Program-made: the position numbers and the translations under genes | DNA from: Cheilinus undulatus | Taxonomy: Eukaryota > Chordata > Actinopteri > Labriformes > Labridae | NCBI RefSeq assembly: GCF_018320785.1 | Contig: NC_054881.1 | Coordinates: 43,438,424 to 43,502,423 of the forward strand | Reading direction: 5' to 3' | DNA: 64,000 nt | The notes under the pieces: model-generated | The model's database searches: none | Seen by the model: only the letters and a program-made list of their open reading frames with translations | Told to the model about the DNA's origin: nothing | In this document: piece by piece, positions 38,001 through 48,060 of the stretch | Layout: the number at the start of each line of letters is the position of its first letter | Position numbering within the stretch: position 1 is the first letter of the stretch

Positions 38001-40143
38001 CATGAAACCAAAACAGTGGTTTACTGTTTAGTAATACGCCTTATTAACAGCAGAGTTATTGAACTGAGTCCTCAATTCAGAATAAGAAGTAAGCTGAGGA
38101 GGGGGCTGAAGCTAAGCAGCGTTGGTCTACCCCTCATCCTTTCTCACTGAGCCTCATGGAGGCGGGCTTTACATGCTGTACTTATAAATCAGCTGTTCCA
38201 TTCTGAGTGAGAGTTGGAGTTATCTAAGCGCTGATCCACCAGTGTTAGTCTTTAAACCAATGCAACTCACCCCTGCTCACCAAACTGTTGAAAAATCCCT
38301 TTGCAAGAGCCTCAAGCTAAGTGGTGAAAGCTGGCAAAAACGGCTTAAAGTAGCAATAAAAATAAGTTAAAGGTGGCAAAAATGGCTTAAAGTAGCAATA
38401 AAAATAAGTTAAAGGTGGCAAAAACGGCTTAAAGTAGCAATAGAAATATGTTAAACGTGGCAAAAACAGCTTAAGTAGCAATAAAAATAAGTTAAAGGTG
38501 GCAAAAACGGCTTGAGTAGCAATAAAAATATGTTTAACGTGGCAAAAACAGCTTAAGTAGCAATAAAAATAAGTTAAAGGTGGCAAAAATGGCTTAAAGT
38601 AGCAATAAAAATAAGTTAAAGGTGGCAAAAACAGCTTAAAGTAGCAATAAAAATAAGTTAAAGGTGGCAAAAATGGCTTAAAGTAGCAATAAAAATAAGT
38701 TAAAGGTGGCAAAAACAGCTTAAAGTACAAAAATAGTAAGTTAAAGGTGGCAAAAACAGCTTAAAGTACAAAAATAGTAAGATAAAGGTGGCAAAAACAG
38801 CTTAAAGTACAAAAATAGTAAGTTAAAGGTGGCAAAAACAGCTTAAAGTACAAAAATAGTAAGATAAAGGTGGCAAAAACAGCTTAAAGTACAAAAATAG
38901 TAAGTTAAAGGTGGCAAAAACAGCTTAAAGTACAAAAATAGTAAGTTAAAGGTGGCAAAAACAGCTTAAAGTACAAAAATAGTAAGATAAAGGTGGCAAA
39001 AACAGCTTAAAGTACAAAAATAGTAAGATAAAGGTGGCAAAAATGGCTTAAAGTAGCAAAAAAAATAAGTTAAAGGTGGCAAAAATGGTCCAAATGTGGC
39101 GAAAAATGCAAGAAAAGTGACTAAAATGGGCAAAAAGCAGTCTAGAGTGGCAAAACAGGGCCAAAAAATGGAAAACAAGTGGTATTTGATGGCAAAGGGT
39201 AGCTTAAATTGGCAAAAAGGGCAAAAATGAGATAAAAGTGGCAAAAAGAAGTTGCAAAAATTGGCAAAAATAGAGGAAACAAGTGGTATTTAATAGCAAA
39301 AGGTAGTTTAAATGGGTGAAAATTTGTGAAAAGGGGCAAAAATGGGAAAAGTGTCAAAAAGAAGTAACAAAATAGGAAAAATAGGAAAAAAGGAGTACTT
39401 AATGGTAAAAGGCAGCTTAAAAGGGCAAAAAGTGGCAAAAAAATGGAAAGAAATGTTAGAAAAAGTTAGATACAAAAATGGTATTCAATGGCAAAGGTAG
39501 CTTAACCCTTTACCTACTGAGTTTAAAATGGCGATTGGACATATTTTGTTTTTGTGGCTGTAAGTCTGAGAGCTTTGCTCCCTTTTCCCAGGAGTACTTG
39601 AACTTGACTTTTCAACATCGGCTCAATGATTATTACACATTATATGGAATTGTCAGCAGTGTTCTTTGCACGTTGAGACTGTAGTCCTCTTTAATCCTAA
39701 ATGGACCAATGAAATAAATAATCCTGCTGTTCTTCAGTCTGACTTCTTCCTCTGTGTTTGTTCAGGTTATGAAGGTCGAGCAGGAATGGCGGCCGTCGTC
39801 TTAAAACCAGATCAGAAATTAGACGGAACAGACCTTTACAACCATTTAGTGCAGACTCTTCCTGCGTACGCCTGGCCGTGGTTCATCAGGATACAGGTGA
39901 GCCATGAGTGAGCTTCATCATGCATTTATTAAAGATGGTGGTTATTTATCTGATTATGTGTTCTAGAGCGCTCTGGATGTGACGGAGACGTTCAAGCAGC
40001 AGAAGGTGAAACTGGTCCAGGAGGGTTTTAATCCAGACGTCACTCAGGATCCTCTCTACTTCTTAGACGTCTCTCAGCGGGATTATATCCCTCTCACTGC
40101 GTCTCTTTATGAAGACGTTATCTCAGGAAAGATCAGGTTATAG
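28596..40143 (+). CDS. slc27a6: SLC27A6/FATP6-like long-chain fatty acid transporter, complete, 10 coding exons
   Basis: Member of the FATP family: membrane-associated proteins that promote long-chain fatty-acid uptake and/or activate fatty acids to acyl-CoA with ATP. Exons: 28596-29073, 33708-33911, 34502-34660, 36337-36461, 36893-37087, 37336-37426, 37510-37708, 37794-37891, 39766-39896, 39967-40143. They give 618 aa plus stop; human SLC27A6 is about 619 aa. An N-terminal hydrophobic segment covers about residues 1-20. The ATP/AMP signature IFTSGTTG is at about 221-228, split by an intron; YGLTE is at about 360-364, FNTGD at about 459-463, and the FATP signature [14 protein letters not shown] from about 478. 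The C-terminus ends SGKIRL. SLC27A2-like paralogues are the alternative; length, sequence and 5q23-type neighbours favour SLC27A6. The start is ATG 28596 (ACCATG), which matches the family N-terminus. Confidence 0.88.
29319..30460. repeat. 30-bp minisatellite (about 30 copies) inside a dispersed repeat, SLC27A6 intron 1
   Basis: From 29519 to about 30420 the unit is TTTTGGCTCTCGAGGGCACT followed by TTAGCGTGTG, with CTCGAG/CTTGAG/CTCTAGAG variants. The upstream flank starts GGAGTAGCTAGGAATTTTGG; the downstream flank CGTTTTTCAACAATTGGGCC is shared with 25800-25820. Both strands have spurious long frames (10 residues per unit). Confidence 0.93.
30461..31030. mobile_element. Fragments of hAT-like and a second MITE-like element
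   Basis: At about 30620 CAGTGGTTCCCAAAGTGGGG is a typical hAT-type terminus. At about 30789-31000 GGGCGCATTCACATCAGAGC on the left and GGTGTGAATGCAAAGC on the right form an imperfect inverted repeat with internal TGGTCCGCTT motifs. Neither is coding. Confidence 0.5.
31345..31560 (+). mobile_element. Tc1-like transposase 3' remnant
   Basis: Reads [20 protein letters not shown] and then [10 protein letters not shown], a clear relic of the Tc1 transposase C-terminal catalytic region, followed by GATGTAGAGACTCACTGACA as in fish Tc1 elements. No upstream transposase frame is left. It lies in SLC27A6 intron 1. Confidence 0.8.
31561..32355. other. SLC27A6 intron 1, no feature recognised
   Basis: A short (GCC)n run at about 31656-31672; otherwise no repeat or exon evidence. 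Open frames up to 107 aa here lack support. Confidence 0.4.
32364..33177 (+). mobile_element. hAT-like MITE with GTGGCAAAAATGG interior (long, complete copy)
   Basis: Left end CACTGTTACTCAACCCTGCT and right end GTTGAGTATCACTG are inverted repeats. The flanking 8-mers TATTAGAG (32356-32363) and ATTTAGAG (33178-33185) agree at 6 of 8 positions. Head GCAAGAGCCACAATCTA; interior about 32440-32990 of A-rich tandem units; tail GACAATTAAGTTTGACAG and GGTTTTCTGGGGAAAAATA. It lies in SLC27A6 intron 1; 33186-33707 after it has no recognised feature. Confidence 0.8.
33708..33911 (+). CDS. slc27a6: SLC27A6 exon 2: AMP-binding signature
   Basis: Acceptor CTGCAG and donor GTGAGC. It encodes [17 protein letters not shown] and ends IFTSGTT, with the last Gly of the nucleotide-binding motif completed by exon 3. 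Confidence 0.9.
33985..34380. mobile_element. Dispersed MITE-like repeat, uninterrupted copy, SLC27A6 intron 2
   Basis: Shares GTCTGACTCCGCCCCTGACT, GGAGGGCGGAACTTTCTTCC and GGGGCGGGGCTAACTCCCCA with 23405-24350, but lacks the 0.5-kb insertion present there. It ends near AATGTGTGACCTTTAA. Confidence 0.65.
34502..34660 (+). CDS. slc27a6: SLC27A6 exon 3
   Basis: Acceptor CTGCAG and donor GTAAGA. It reads [15 protein letters not shown], then [15 protein letters not shown], a conserved stretch of the FATP/acyl-CoA synthetase fold. Confidence 0.9.
35207..35798. mobile_element. hAT-like element, SLC27A6 intron 3
   Basis: Left end CAATGGTTCTCAAATGG and right end TTTGAAAACCACTT form a terminal inverted repeat of the hAT type. 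The flanking 8-mers TTCTAGAT and TTGTAGAT agree at 7 of 8 positions. No transposase is recognisable. Intron sequence on either side (34661-35198 and 35807-36336) shows nothing else. Confidence 0.65.
36337..36461 (+). CDS. slc27a6: SLC27A6 exon 4
   Basis: Acceptor TTTCAG and donor GTGAGA. It reads [20 protein letters not shown], then [12 protein letters not shown], and ends phase 0. Confidence 0.9.
36462..36892. other. SLC27A6 intron 4, no feature recognised
   Basis: Short intron with no repeat or alternative exon seen. Confidence 0.4.
36893..37087 (+). CDS. slc27a6: SLC27A6 exon 5: YGLTE motif
   Basis: Acceptor CTGCAG and donor GTGAGA. It reads [19 protein letters not shown], then [25 protein letters not shown] corresponds to the conserved YGxTE adenylate-site motif. 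Phase 0 at both ends, 195 nt. Confidence 0.91.
37336..37426 (+). CDS. slc27a6: SLC27A6 exon 6
   Basis: Acceptor TTCCAG. It reads [19 protein letters not shown]. The donor GTCACA after 37426 is weak, but it is the only site that joins in frame to [10 protein letters not shown] of exon 7. Confidence 0.85.
37510..37708 (+). CDS. slc27a6: SLC27A6 exon 7
   Basis: Acceptor CTCCAG and donor GTAGAA. It contains [24 protein letters not shown] and [10 protein letters not shown], the start of the FATP signature. Confidence 0.91.
37794..37891 (+). CDS. slc27a6: SLC27A6 exon 8: FATP signature
   Basis: Acceptor CTGCAG and donor GTCTGT. It completes [16 protein letters not shown] and continues to [13 protein letters not shown]. 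Confidence 0.91.
38257..39500 (+). repeat. 41-42-bp tandem array in a truncated hAT-like MITE, SLC27A6 intron 8
   Basis: The head (GCAACTCACCCCTGCTCACC, TTTGCAAGAGCCTCAAGCTA) matches the MITE copies at 14245 and 32364. From about 38335 to 39080 it expands into about 18 regular units of 41-42 bp (AAAGTAGCAATAAAAATAAG variants, then AAAGTACAAAAATAGTAAG variants), then degenerate GGCAAAAA units to 39500. The usual tail is absent; a piggyBac-like element abuts at the TTAA at 39502. Confidence 0.85.
39502..39690 (+). mobile_element. Truncated piggyBac-like MITE
   Basis: TTAA followed by CCCTTTACCTACTGAG, then sequence near-identical to the left part of the complete element at 41272-41988 (GAGAGCTTTGCTCCCTTTTC, GAGTACTTGAACTTGACTTT). 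The right end is missing. It ends less than 100 bp before SLC27A6 exon 9. Confidence 0.75.
39766..39896 (+). CDS. slc27a6: SLC27A6 exon 9
   Basis: Acceptor TTCAG and donor GTGAGC. It reads [17 protein letters not shown] and ends [14 protein letters not shown] truncated piggyBac-like element lies immediately upstream in the intron. Confidence 0.91.
39967..40143 (+). CDS. slc27a6: SLC27A6 terminal coding exon
   Basis: Acceptor TTCTAG. It reads [19 protein letters not shown] and [17 protein letters not shown], and ends GKIRL with TAG at 40141-40143. Confidence 0.91.
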   Translation, partial: SALDVTETFKQQKVKLVQEGFNPDVTQDPLYFLDVSQRDYIPLTASLYEDVISGKIRL

Positions 40144-40654
40144 AAGTATTCATGCAGGATTACTGACAGTCCACAGTCAACCACGGATAAGCTAACACTT
40201 TCAGAGGCCTTCCTTTTTAGTTGCTGGATTTTAAACCGTCATGGTTTTAGATGGTTCGAACAGAACAGGAGACACAGACACAGGGACAGAGTCAGATACT
40301 CAGCATGGAGGACAGTTGGCGTTGTCGGCAGGCTGTCCTGGTGAACATTTTACTCTGCAGCAGAAAACTAAAACAGAAGGCGGTTAAAGCCCTGGCTGAG
40401 AGACAGTATAGCCATGTTTTTGTTTACTGCCTCGCCTCGGCCTCGCTCTCATTGGCAGGTATTCCGTCCAATCTGGGATCACGAATATCAAACATTCTGG
40501 ATATCTGAGGGTCAGGTAGACTTAGACTCAGACAGGAACTGTAAATGATCAGACTGACCCCATACACTTGAGGATCATTTAGACCAGGGGTGTCAAACTC
40601 AGACTGAGTCTGGGGCCAGATTTGCTCCGATGAGACGTCATGAAGGCCGGACTA

Positions 40655-41115
40655 TTTAGGCTAGGGCCGGACTATTCAGGCTAGGGTCGGACTATTCAGG
40701 CTAGGGTCGGACTATTAGGCTAGGGCCGGACTATTCAGGCTAGGGCTGGACTATTCAGGCTAGGGTCGGACTATTTAGGCTAGGGCCGGACTATTCAGGC
40801 TAGGGTCGGACTATTTAGGCTAGGGCCGGACTATTCAGGCTAGGGTCGGACTATTTAGGCTAGGGCCGGACTATTCAGGCTAGGGTCGGACTATTAGGCT
40901 AGGGCCGGACTATTCAGGCTAGGGCCGGACTATTCAGGCTAGGGCCGGACTATTTAGGCTAGGGCCGGACTATTCAGGCTAGGGCCGGACTATTCAGGCT
41001 AGGGCCGGACTATTCAGGCTAGGGCCGGACTATTCAGGCTAGGGCCGGACTATTCAGGATAGGGCCGGACTATTCAGGCTAGGGCCGGACTATTAGGCTA
41101 GGGCCGGACTATTTA
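40655..41115. repeat. 20-bp minisatellite inside the hAT-like element, about 23 copies
   Basis: Unit GGACTATTCAGGCTAGGGCC with TTTAGG and GGGTC variants and occasional 19-bp units. It starts shortly after the left terminus, in the sequence GGCCGGACTATT. Confidence 0.95.
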
Positions 41116-41271
41116 GGCCAGGAGTGCCATAGTCAACTACGGATTCTAAATTTAGGCCTAACAAGGTCGCGTTGACCCATAAACTGTCAACCTCATTTTC
41201 ACCAGAAGTAACATGAAAGAAATACCCCTGATAATAAATCATTCTGAGATGAAAAATGTCCAAATGTTTAA

Positions 41272-41988
41272 CCCTTTACCTACTGAGTCTAAAAATGGTG
41301 ATTTGGACATATTTAGTTATTCTGGCTGTAAAATAATCAGGAAATGCCCTAAGTCTGAGAGCTTTGCTCCCTTTTCCCAGGAGTACTTGAACTTGACTTT
41401 TCAACATCTGGTTAATGATTACTGCTCATTATATGGAATTGACAGCAGTTTAAAAGAAGTAAAACACAGAAACAGATTTGTTATTCATAAATATGGTTAT
41501 TGCTCATGAAGTTTTGATTTGACATTTGAAATGTGAACCTATACATGTTTAGAACAATCAGCAGTCATTTTTGGAGTCGAGGACTCTGGGTGTGCAAAAC
41601 ACAGTGCAAAAGATAACTATATACATAGGCCACAGTTAGTGCAAATAAAGGAGGAAAAATGCATTCTCAACATTCTCAGTAACATGACAGACACGCACAG
41701 ATGCCACTATCTAACGCTATTTTTAAACTAATCACCACTCTCGCTCGCTCTCCTTTTACTCTCTTCCTTCACTCTCCTTTCTCACTCGTCTTCTGCCAAA
41801 GCTGCCGTTTTCACGGTGCTGTTCGACATTGCCGTAATATATATACCACACATCATATATTGGTGGAAAGCTCAGATTCTCAGCTCTCTGTCAGCGTTGG
41901 AATTTTTCTGATTGGACAAACTTTGACAGAGTTACGGTAGTAATACTCCAGACATATAAAACACAGCGCCGGCTCAGTAGGTAAAGGG
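41272..41988 (+). mobile_element. Complete piggyBac-like MITE, 717 bp, nested
   Basis: TTAA target duplications (41268-41271 and 41989-41992) flank termini CCCTTTACCTACTGAG and CTCAGTAGGTAAAGGG, a perfect 16-bp inverted repeat with the CCCT...AGGG ends typical of piggyBac elements. It contains no transposase. Confidence 0.88.
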
Positions 41989-42474
41989 TTAAAGGCTCAA
42001 AGTCTGAGGTAAAAAGTCAAACTTATTTGTCCAAAAGATAAAAACACAACATTTAAAGGCAAAATAATATTTTTAAAAGGCAAATATATGAGATAGAAAG
42101 TCACAATCACAAGTTTAAAAGGTAAAAGTGTGACTAAGAATTTTAGATTGTGAATCTTGAAGGTTAAATCATGATATGAAAACGTGAGTCAAAAGTTTAA
42201 GTCAGAATTGTGAGATGCAAAATCAAAAACTTGAAATGATAACGTTTATTTCTCTTCCCACCTTCCTGACCTTTTATCTGCTTATTTTCACTCTTTATTT
42301 TTTCAGAGTTTTATCATTTAACAAGGATATTTTCAGTCATCAGGGTTAAGTTTACGTTTTCATACTGGTGGGATGGTTATAATAGAAAGATGTTATGATC
42401 CTGGGGCCGAATACAACTGTACCACGGGCCGGATTTGGCCCCCAGGCCTTGAGTTTGACACCCCTGATTTAGAC

Positions 42475-43290
42475 CAATAAACGGTTGACAAATCAAGCCA
42501 CACCCCCTTGGATACTGATTGGTAGTTGGGCCCAAAATCTGGCTTAAAATCCTCTAATGGTTCTCAACATGATTACGGGAGCCCTGGGTGGACATGCATG
42601 CAGATGTTTTATTTCTCTGTTTTAATTTATTTGTTGTTTTATTCTATTTTATGTCATCTAACTCAGGGTTCTGATTGGCCCGTCATGAATGTGACAAACA
42701 GGACGTTTGCCCAATCACCTCTGGAGGATTTTTTTAAGTCCTGCCCTCCCCAGACACTCTCTTTGGGAGCTTTCCCAGATGAATGTGAAATATATTCATG
42801 AGGCAGTCTTTCTGGTGTGTCAGGCTAGAAACAACTATCATGAGAAAACCAGCTTTGTCATCTCAAGTTAACAGGACAAATAAGTCGAGATCCCAAAAAA
42901 CAACAACCAAGTTTACCTACCGCTGCAAAATGAAGTGAAATAAAATATCTGTCTGCCTAAGGCGTCTCTACAGTCGGCCTGATCAGAACCAGGTCTAAGG
43001 TCTAAGGGGGTCTTTATCTGTTCATGCAGACTGACTCTTTGGCTTTAAATCAATATTTTTATAGTATGAGAAGAAATGAACCTTTTTAATATAAAAACAG
43101 AACTTTCATACTTTTGTAAGTGAACTTAGCCACCGTGACGTCTCTCATGGTTTTTCTGTCTGTTTTAAAGCCTCAGGTCTGACATGTTGACTGTCCCCGT
43201 CCTTTTTTTGTTTTTGTTTTTGTTTGTTTTTTTTGTTTATTTTTTTTTGGAGCAGGGTGTGAGGATATTTGGATGAAAATACGGATAATC
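42475..43290. other. Intergenic, no gene recognised
   Basis: Contains a T-rich, (GTTTTT)-type stretch at about 43203-43250 just before the 32-bp array. No other feature. Confidence 0.4.
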
Positions 43291-43294
43291 CTAC

Positions 43295-45841
43295 CTCTCA
43301 CCTGGTTGGCTGGTTGATTATTCTCTCTCTCACCTGGTTGGCTGGTTGATTATTCTCCCTCTCACCTGGTTGGCTGGTTGATTATTCTACCTCTCACCTG
43401 GTTGGCTGGTTGATTATTCTACCTCTCACCTGGTTGGCTGGTTGATTATTCTCCCTCTCACCTGGTTGGCTGGTTGATTATTCTACCTCTCACCAGGTTG
43501 GCTGGTTGATTATTCTCTCTCTCACCTGGTTGGCTGGTTGATTATTCTACCTCTCACCTGGTTGGCTGGTTGATTATTCTACCTCTCACCTGGTTGGCTG
43601 GTTGATTATTCTACCTCTCACCTGGTTGGCTGGTTGATTATTCCCCCTCTCACCTGGTTGGCTGGTTGATTATTCTCCCTCTCACCTGGTTGGCTGGTTG
43701 ATTATTCCCCCTCTCACCTGGTTGGCTGGTTGATTATTCTCCCTCTCACCTGGTTGGCTGGTTGATTATTCTACCTCTCACCTGGTTGGCTGGTTGATTA
43801 TTCTCCCTCTCACCTGGTTGGCTGGTTGATTATTCTCCCTCTCACCTGGTTGGCTGGTTGATCATTCTCCCTCTCACCTGGTTGGCTGGTTGATTATTCC
43901 CCCTCTCACCTGGTTGGCTGGTTGATTATTCCCCCTCTCACCTGGTTGGCTGGTTGATTATTCTCCCTCTCACCCGGTTGGCTGGTTGATTATTCTACCT
44001 CTCACCTGGTTGGCTGGTTGATTATTCTCCCTCTCACCCGGTTGGCTGGTTGATTATTCTCCCTCTCACCCGGTTGGCTGGTTGATTATTCTCCCTCTCA
44101 CCTGGTTGGCTGGTTGATCATTCTCCCTCTCACCTGGTTGGCTGGTTGATTATTCTCCCTTTCACCCGGTTGGCTGGTTGATTATTCTCCCTCTCACCTG
44201 GTTGGCTGGTTGATTATTCTCCCTCTCACCTGGTTGGCTGGTTGATTATTCTCCCTCTCACCTGGTTGGCTGGTTGATTATTCTCCCTCTCACCTGGTTG
44301 GCTGGTTGATTATTCCCCCTCTCACCTGGTTGGCTGGTTGATTATTCTCCCTCTCACCTGGTTGGCTGGTTGATTATTCTCCCTCTCACCTGGTTGGCTG
44401 GTTGATTATTCTCCCTCTCACCTGGTTGGCTGGTTGATTATTCTCCCTCTCACCCGGTTGGCTGGTTGATTATTCTCCCTCTCACCTGGTTGGCTGGTTG
44501 ATTATTCTCCCTCTCACCCGGTTGGCTGGTTGATTATTCTCCCTCTCACCCGGTTGGCTGGTTGATTATTCTCCCTCTCACCCGGTTGGCTGGTTGATTA
44601 TTCTACCTCTCACCTGGTTGGCTGGTTGATTATTCCCCCTCTCACCTGGTTGGCTGGTTGATTATTCTCCCTCTCACCTGGTTGGCTGGTTGATTATTCT
44701 CCCTCTCACCTGGTTGGCTGGTTGATTATTCTCCCTCTCACCTGGTTGGCTGGTTGATTATTCTCCCTCTCACCCGGTTGGCTGGTTGATTATTCTCCCT
44801 CTCACCTGGTTGGCTGGTTGATTATTCTCCCTCTCACCCGGTTGGCTGGTTGATTATTCTCCCTCTCACCCGGTTGGCTGGTTGATTATTCTCCCTCTCA
44901 CCTGGCTGGTTGATTATTCTACCTCTCACCTGGTTGGCTGGTTGATTATTCCCCCTCTCACCTGGTTGGCTGGTTGATTATTCTCCCTCTCACCTGGTTG
45001 GCTGGTTGATTATTCTACCTCTCACCTGGTTGGCTGGTTGATTATTCTCTCTCTCACATGGTTGGCTGGTTGATTATTCTCCCTCTCACCTGGTTGGCTG
45101 GTTGATTATTCTCCCTCTCACCTGGTTGGCTGGTTGATTATTCTCCCTCTCACCTGGTTGGCTGGTTGATTATTCTCCCTCTCACCTGGTTGGCTGGTTG
45201 ATTATTCTACCTCTCACCTGGTTGGCTGGTTGATTATTCTCTCTCTCACATGGTTGGCTGGTTGATTATTCTCCCTCTCACCTGGTTGGCTGGTTGATTA
45301 TTCTCCCTCTCACCTGGTTGGCTGGTTGATTATTCTCCCTCTCACCTGGTTGGCTGGTTGATTATTCTCCCTCTCACCTGGTTGGCTGGTTGATTATTCT
45401 CCCTCTCACCTGGTTGGCTGGTTGATTATTCTCCCTCTCACCCGGTTGGCTGGTTGATTATTCTACCTCTCACCTGGTTGGCTGGTTGATTATTCACCCT
45501 CTCACCTGGTTGGCTGGTTGATTATTCTCCCTCTCACCTGGTTGGCTGGTTGATTATTCTACCTCTCACCTGGTTGGCTGGTTGATTATTCTCTCTCTCA
45601 CATGGTTGGCTGGTTGATTATTCTCCCTCTCACCTGGTTGGCTGGTTGATTATTCTCCCTCTCACCTGGTTGGCTGGTTGATTATTCTCCCTCTCACCTG
45701 GTTGGCTGGTTGATTATTCTCCCTCTCACCTGGTTGGCTGGTTGATTATTCTCCCTCTCACCTGGTTGGCTGGTTGATTATTCTCCCTCTCACCTGGTTG
45801 GCTGGTTGATTATTCTCCCTCTCACCTGGTTGGCTGGTTGT
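43295..45841. repeat. 32-bp minisatellite, about 80 copies
   Basis: Unit CTCACCTGGTTGGCTGGTTG followed by ATTATTCTCCCT, with CCCGG, CATGG, TACC, TCTC and CCCC variants. Variant patterns recur in blocks; for example CACATGG units occur near 45056, 45248 and 45600 at multiples of 32 bp, indicating multi-unit duplications. No long frame, since 32 is not a multiple of 3. Confidence 0.96.
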
Positions 45842-46556
45842 TGTAGCAGCTGAGTAATCACAGACTCTAACACATTCAGGGATATCTTACCTTCATTTAA
45901 GAGAAATGCAGAAGAACACATTCTAAGGAAAACTTCCATCTCAGAGAGAAATGTTTGCGTCTGTGTTTTTGGAGGTAGATTTGAGCATGTTTAGGAGCTC
46001 CTCTCTCCAGTATTACCCAACAACGATAAATACATTACTGAGTGTTTTTTCTAGTATTTGTGCCGTCCCGACAGAGAGCATTAATATTTTTACTCTCCTG
46101 TGGTCACTTTTTATTTCCATCCCACTTCTGGAATCTCACTCAGGAAAACTTCAGATATGAGCACAGATCATGTGACCAGGGAGATATAGCCTTAATATTC
46201 AGCTGCTCTTAACTTATGGTGGACTTTTTAACATAACATTGAAACATTAACAGCAGTCTGATATTTTTATTCATATCCTTGAGAGTGGATGTCAACTCTT
46301 CGCCAGGCTGCTCTGCAGTATAAATGGCCTTCATGGATTTTTAAAAGCTTCTTATTCATTGATATTTTGAAGTGTAAATAATCATTCAGTTTAAATTTTT
46401 CAACTTTAATTGAGCCTTACCTGTTAACACTACTGCAAACATTATTCTTTATATTGAAAGGTAATGTTTTTATTTATGTACGTTCAGCTTGTATGGATTT
46501 ATTGTAAAATAATTTCTGTGTATGCAACTGAAGTTGTGACAAAAATAAATGAACCT
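45842..46556. other. Intergenic unique sequence with candidate polyadenylation signal
   Basis: UTR-like AT-rich sequence ending in AATAAA at 46544-46549. It could be a distal 3' end for SLC27A6 transcripts or part of an unrecognised non-coding transcript; the sequence alone does not decide. Confidence 0.25.
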
Positions 46557-46560
46557 TTAA

Positions 46561-47387
46561 CCTCCTGAGACCTGAGCTTTATTTCTGAACACTAACTACA
46601 GTTCTCCCACTGTTTGGATCTAGTAGGGCCCGATAAGTTTAAAAGATCAGCCTCGGATTATTTTTGACCAAAAATGAAATCAAATATCAACACAATTTCT
46701 CTAAAATTTAAGAGAAACTACCAACAATGTCTTTGAAAAAAAAAAACCTTTTTTAAAGTTTCCCACAAAAAATACCCCAGACCTTCAAAATTTCAATGAA
46801 ACTTTATTATATTGCCTGAATTTTTATTTAAAAAAAATCCCTAAAAAATCCTATTTAAATTCCTGGAAAATTTCAAATAATTTCCAAAAATTAAAAAGCA
46901 AATTCAAAGATATCCTCAAGGTTCCATGAAAAATGAAAGAAAATTCCAAAGGGTACCCCACAACCTGATTCCCAAATTAAATGATTCAAAGATAAATTCC
47001 CATGAGTATACCTAAAAATTCTGATGCATTTTTCCACCCCAAAAAATTCCCCAAAATCACAAATACTTTTCATAAAACATCCCACAAATTTAAACAAACT
47101 ATAACTTTTTCGTGCTTTTACTAAAAATTCTACTGAAACTCTCTTTTATACAGAGTAACATACCACAATTTACAAGAAAATTCTTAAAAATTTCCCACAT
47201 ATGATCCTAAAAATATTGAGGAAAACTCCTGAAAATGTCATCGTAAAGTCTCCCAGTATTTCAGGGATTTACTTGAACTTCAGGGGCCAGAAGAGTCTTC
47301 TAACAACTCTAATAGTATTCATTTGAACAAAGTTGTAGGAAAGCCAGAATGTGATGTCCTCATGTGTGGACACTGGGTCTTAGGAGG
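46561..47387. mobile_element. Candidate TTAA-flanked MITE (piggyBac-like)
   Basis: TTAA at 46557-46560 and 47388-47391 flank CCTCCTGAGACC and GGTCTTAGGAGG, an inverted repeat with one mismatch over 12 bp. The interior is AT-rich and noncoding. The family differs from that at 41272. Confidence 0.7.
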
Positions 47388-47391
47388 TTAA

Positions 47392-48060
47392 CAGCACGGC
47401 TGTGAGTAAGAGCGTCCTCAGGTTAAAGAAGAGTTTAAATTTCCTTTATTAATACATGAATAAATGAATGGCTGTTAAACAGATTGTGTTTCCTGTGTAT
47501 TAAAGGTGTTGTCTTAACTCTGCAGGTTAAACTAAAACACTCAGCAACAGGAAGTACTGACGGCCTTTTGAGGGATAAATGTCATTTTAAGGTTGAAAAT
47601 GGAATCAGTAACATTGTTTAGATGAAGTTAACCATATATGGTCACCTTGGTTGACTTACTTCCTGTCCCTCCCTCCAACAGTAGAACCATGGACTGTGAC
47701 TCCAACAGCTCTTGAAGCCAATCCACGGCGGCTTCCATGTTGAGATCGCTGTTTAAACCGAACTTTGGATCAACCTCACGGCCCGCCCACTAAACTCAAC
47801 TTCCTGTCAGCTGGCTAGCTAGCATTCTGGTTGACAGAAATGTAGCTTCTGCCTGTGAAGCTACGAGGAATGAGGTTTTTCCTAAATATAAACCAGTGGT
47901 TTTCGAAGTGTGAGGCGGGCCTCCCCTGGGGGGCGCCACAGAGCCTCAGGGGAGGCGCGGAACCATAAACCTGAAAAAAGGTGACTTGCTTTGCTTTGCT
48001 CTGCTGTGCATGGAGCTAAATGGATAGACTTATAGTTACTATAGGGACTATGCTATAGAG
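47392..48060. other. Intergenic; hAT-type terminus fragment
   Basis: CAGTGGTTTTCGAAGTGTGA at about 47893 followed by GCGGGCCTCCCCTGGGGGGC is the start of a hAT-like element whose other end I could not find. Remaining sequence not recognised. Confidence 0.4.

Larger units (their letters stand above)
40585..42466 (+). mobile_element. Complete hAT-like element carrying a 20-bp array and a nested insertion
   Basis: Terminal inverted repeats CAGGGGTGTCAAACTCA (40585) and TGAGTTTGACACCCCTG (ending 42466) are flanked by an exact 8-bp duplication ATTTAGAC (40577-40584 and 42467-42474). Inside are a 20-bp tandem array at about 40655-41115 and a complete piggyBac-like element at 41272-41988. No transposase frame, so it is non-autonomous. 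Confidence 0.92.
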
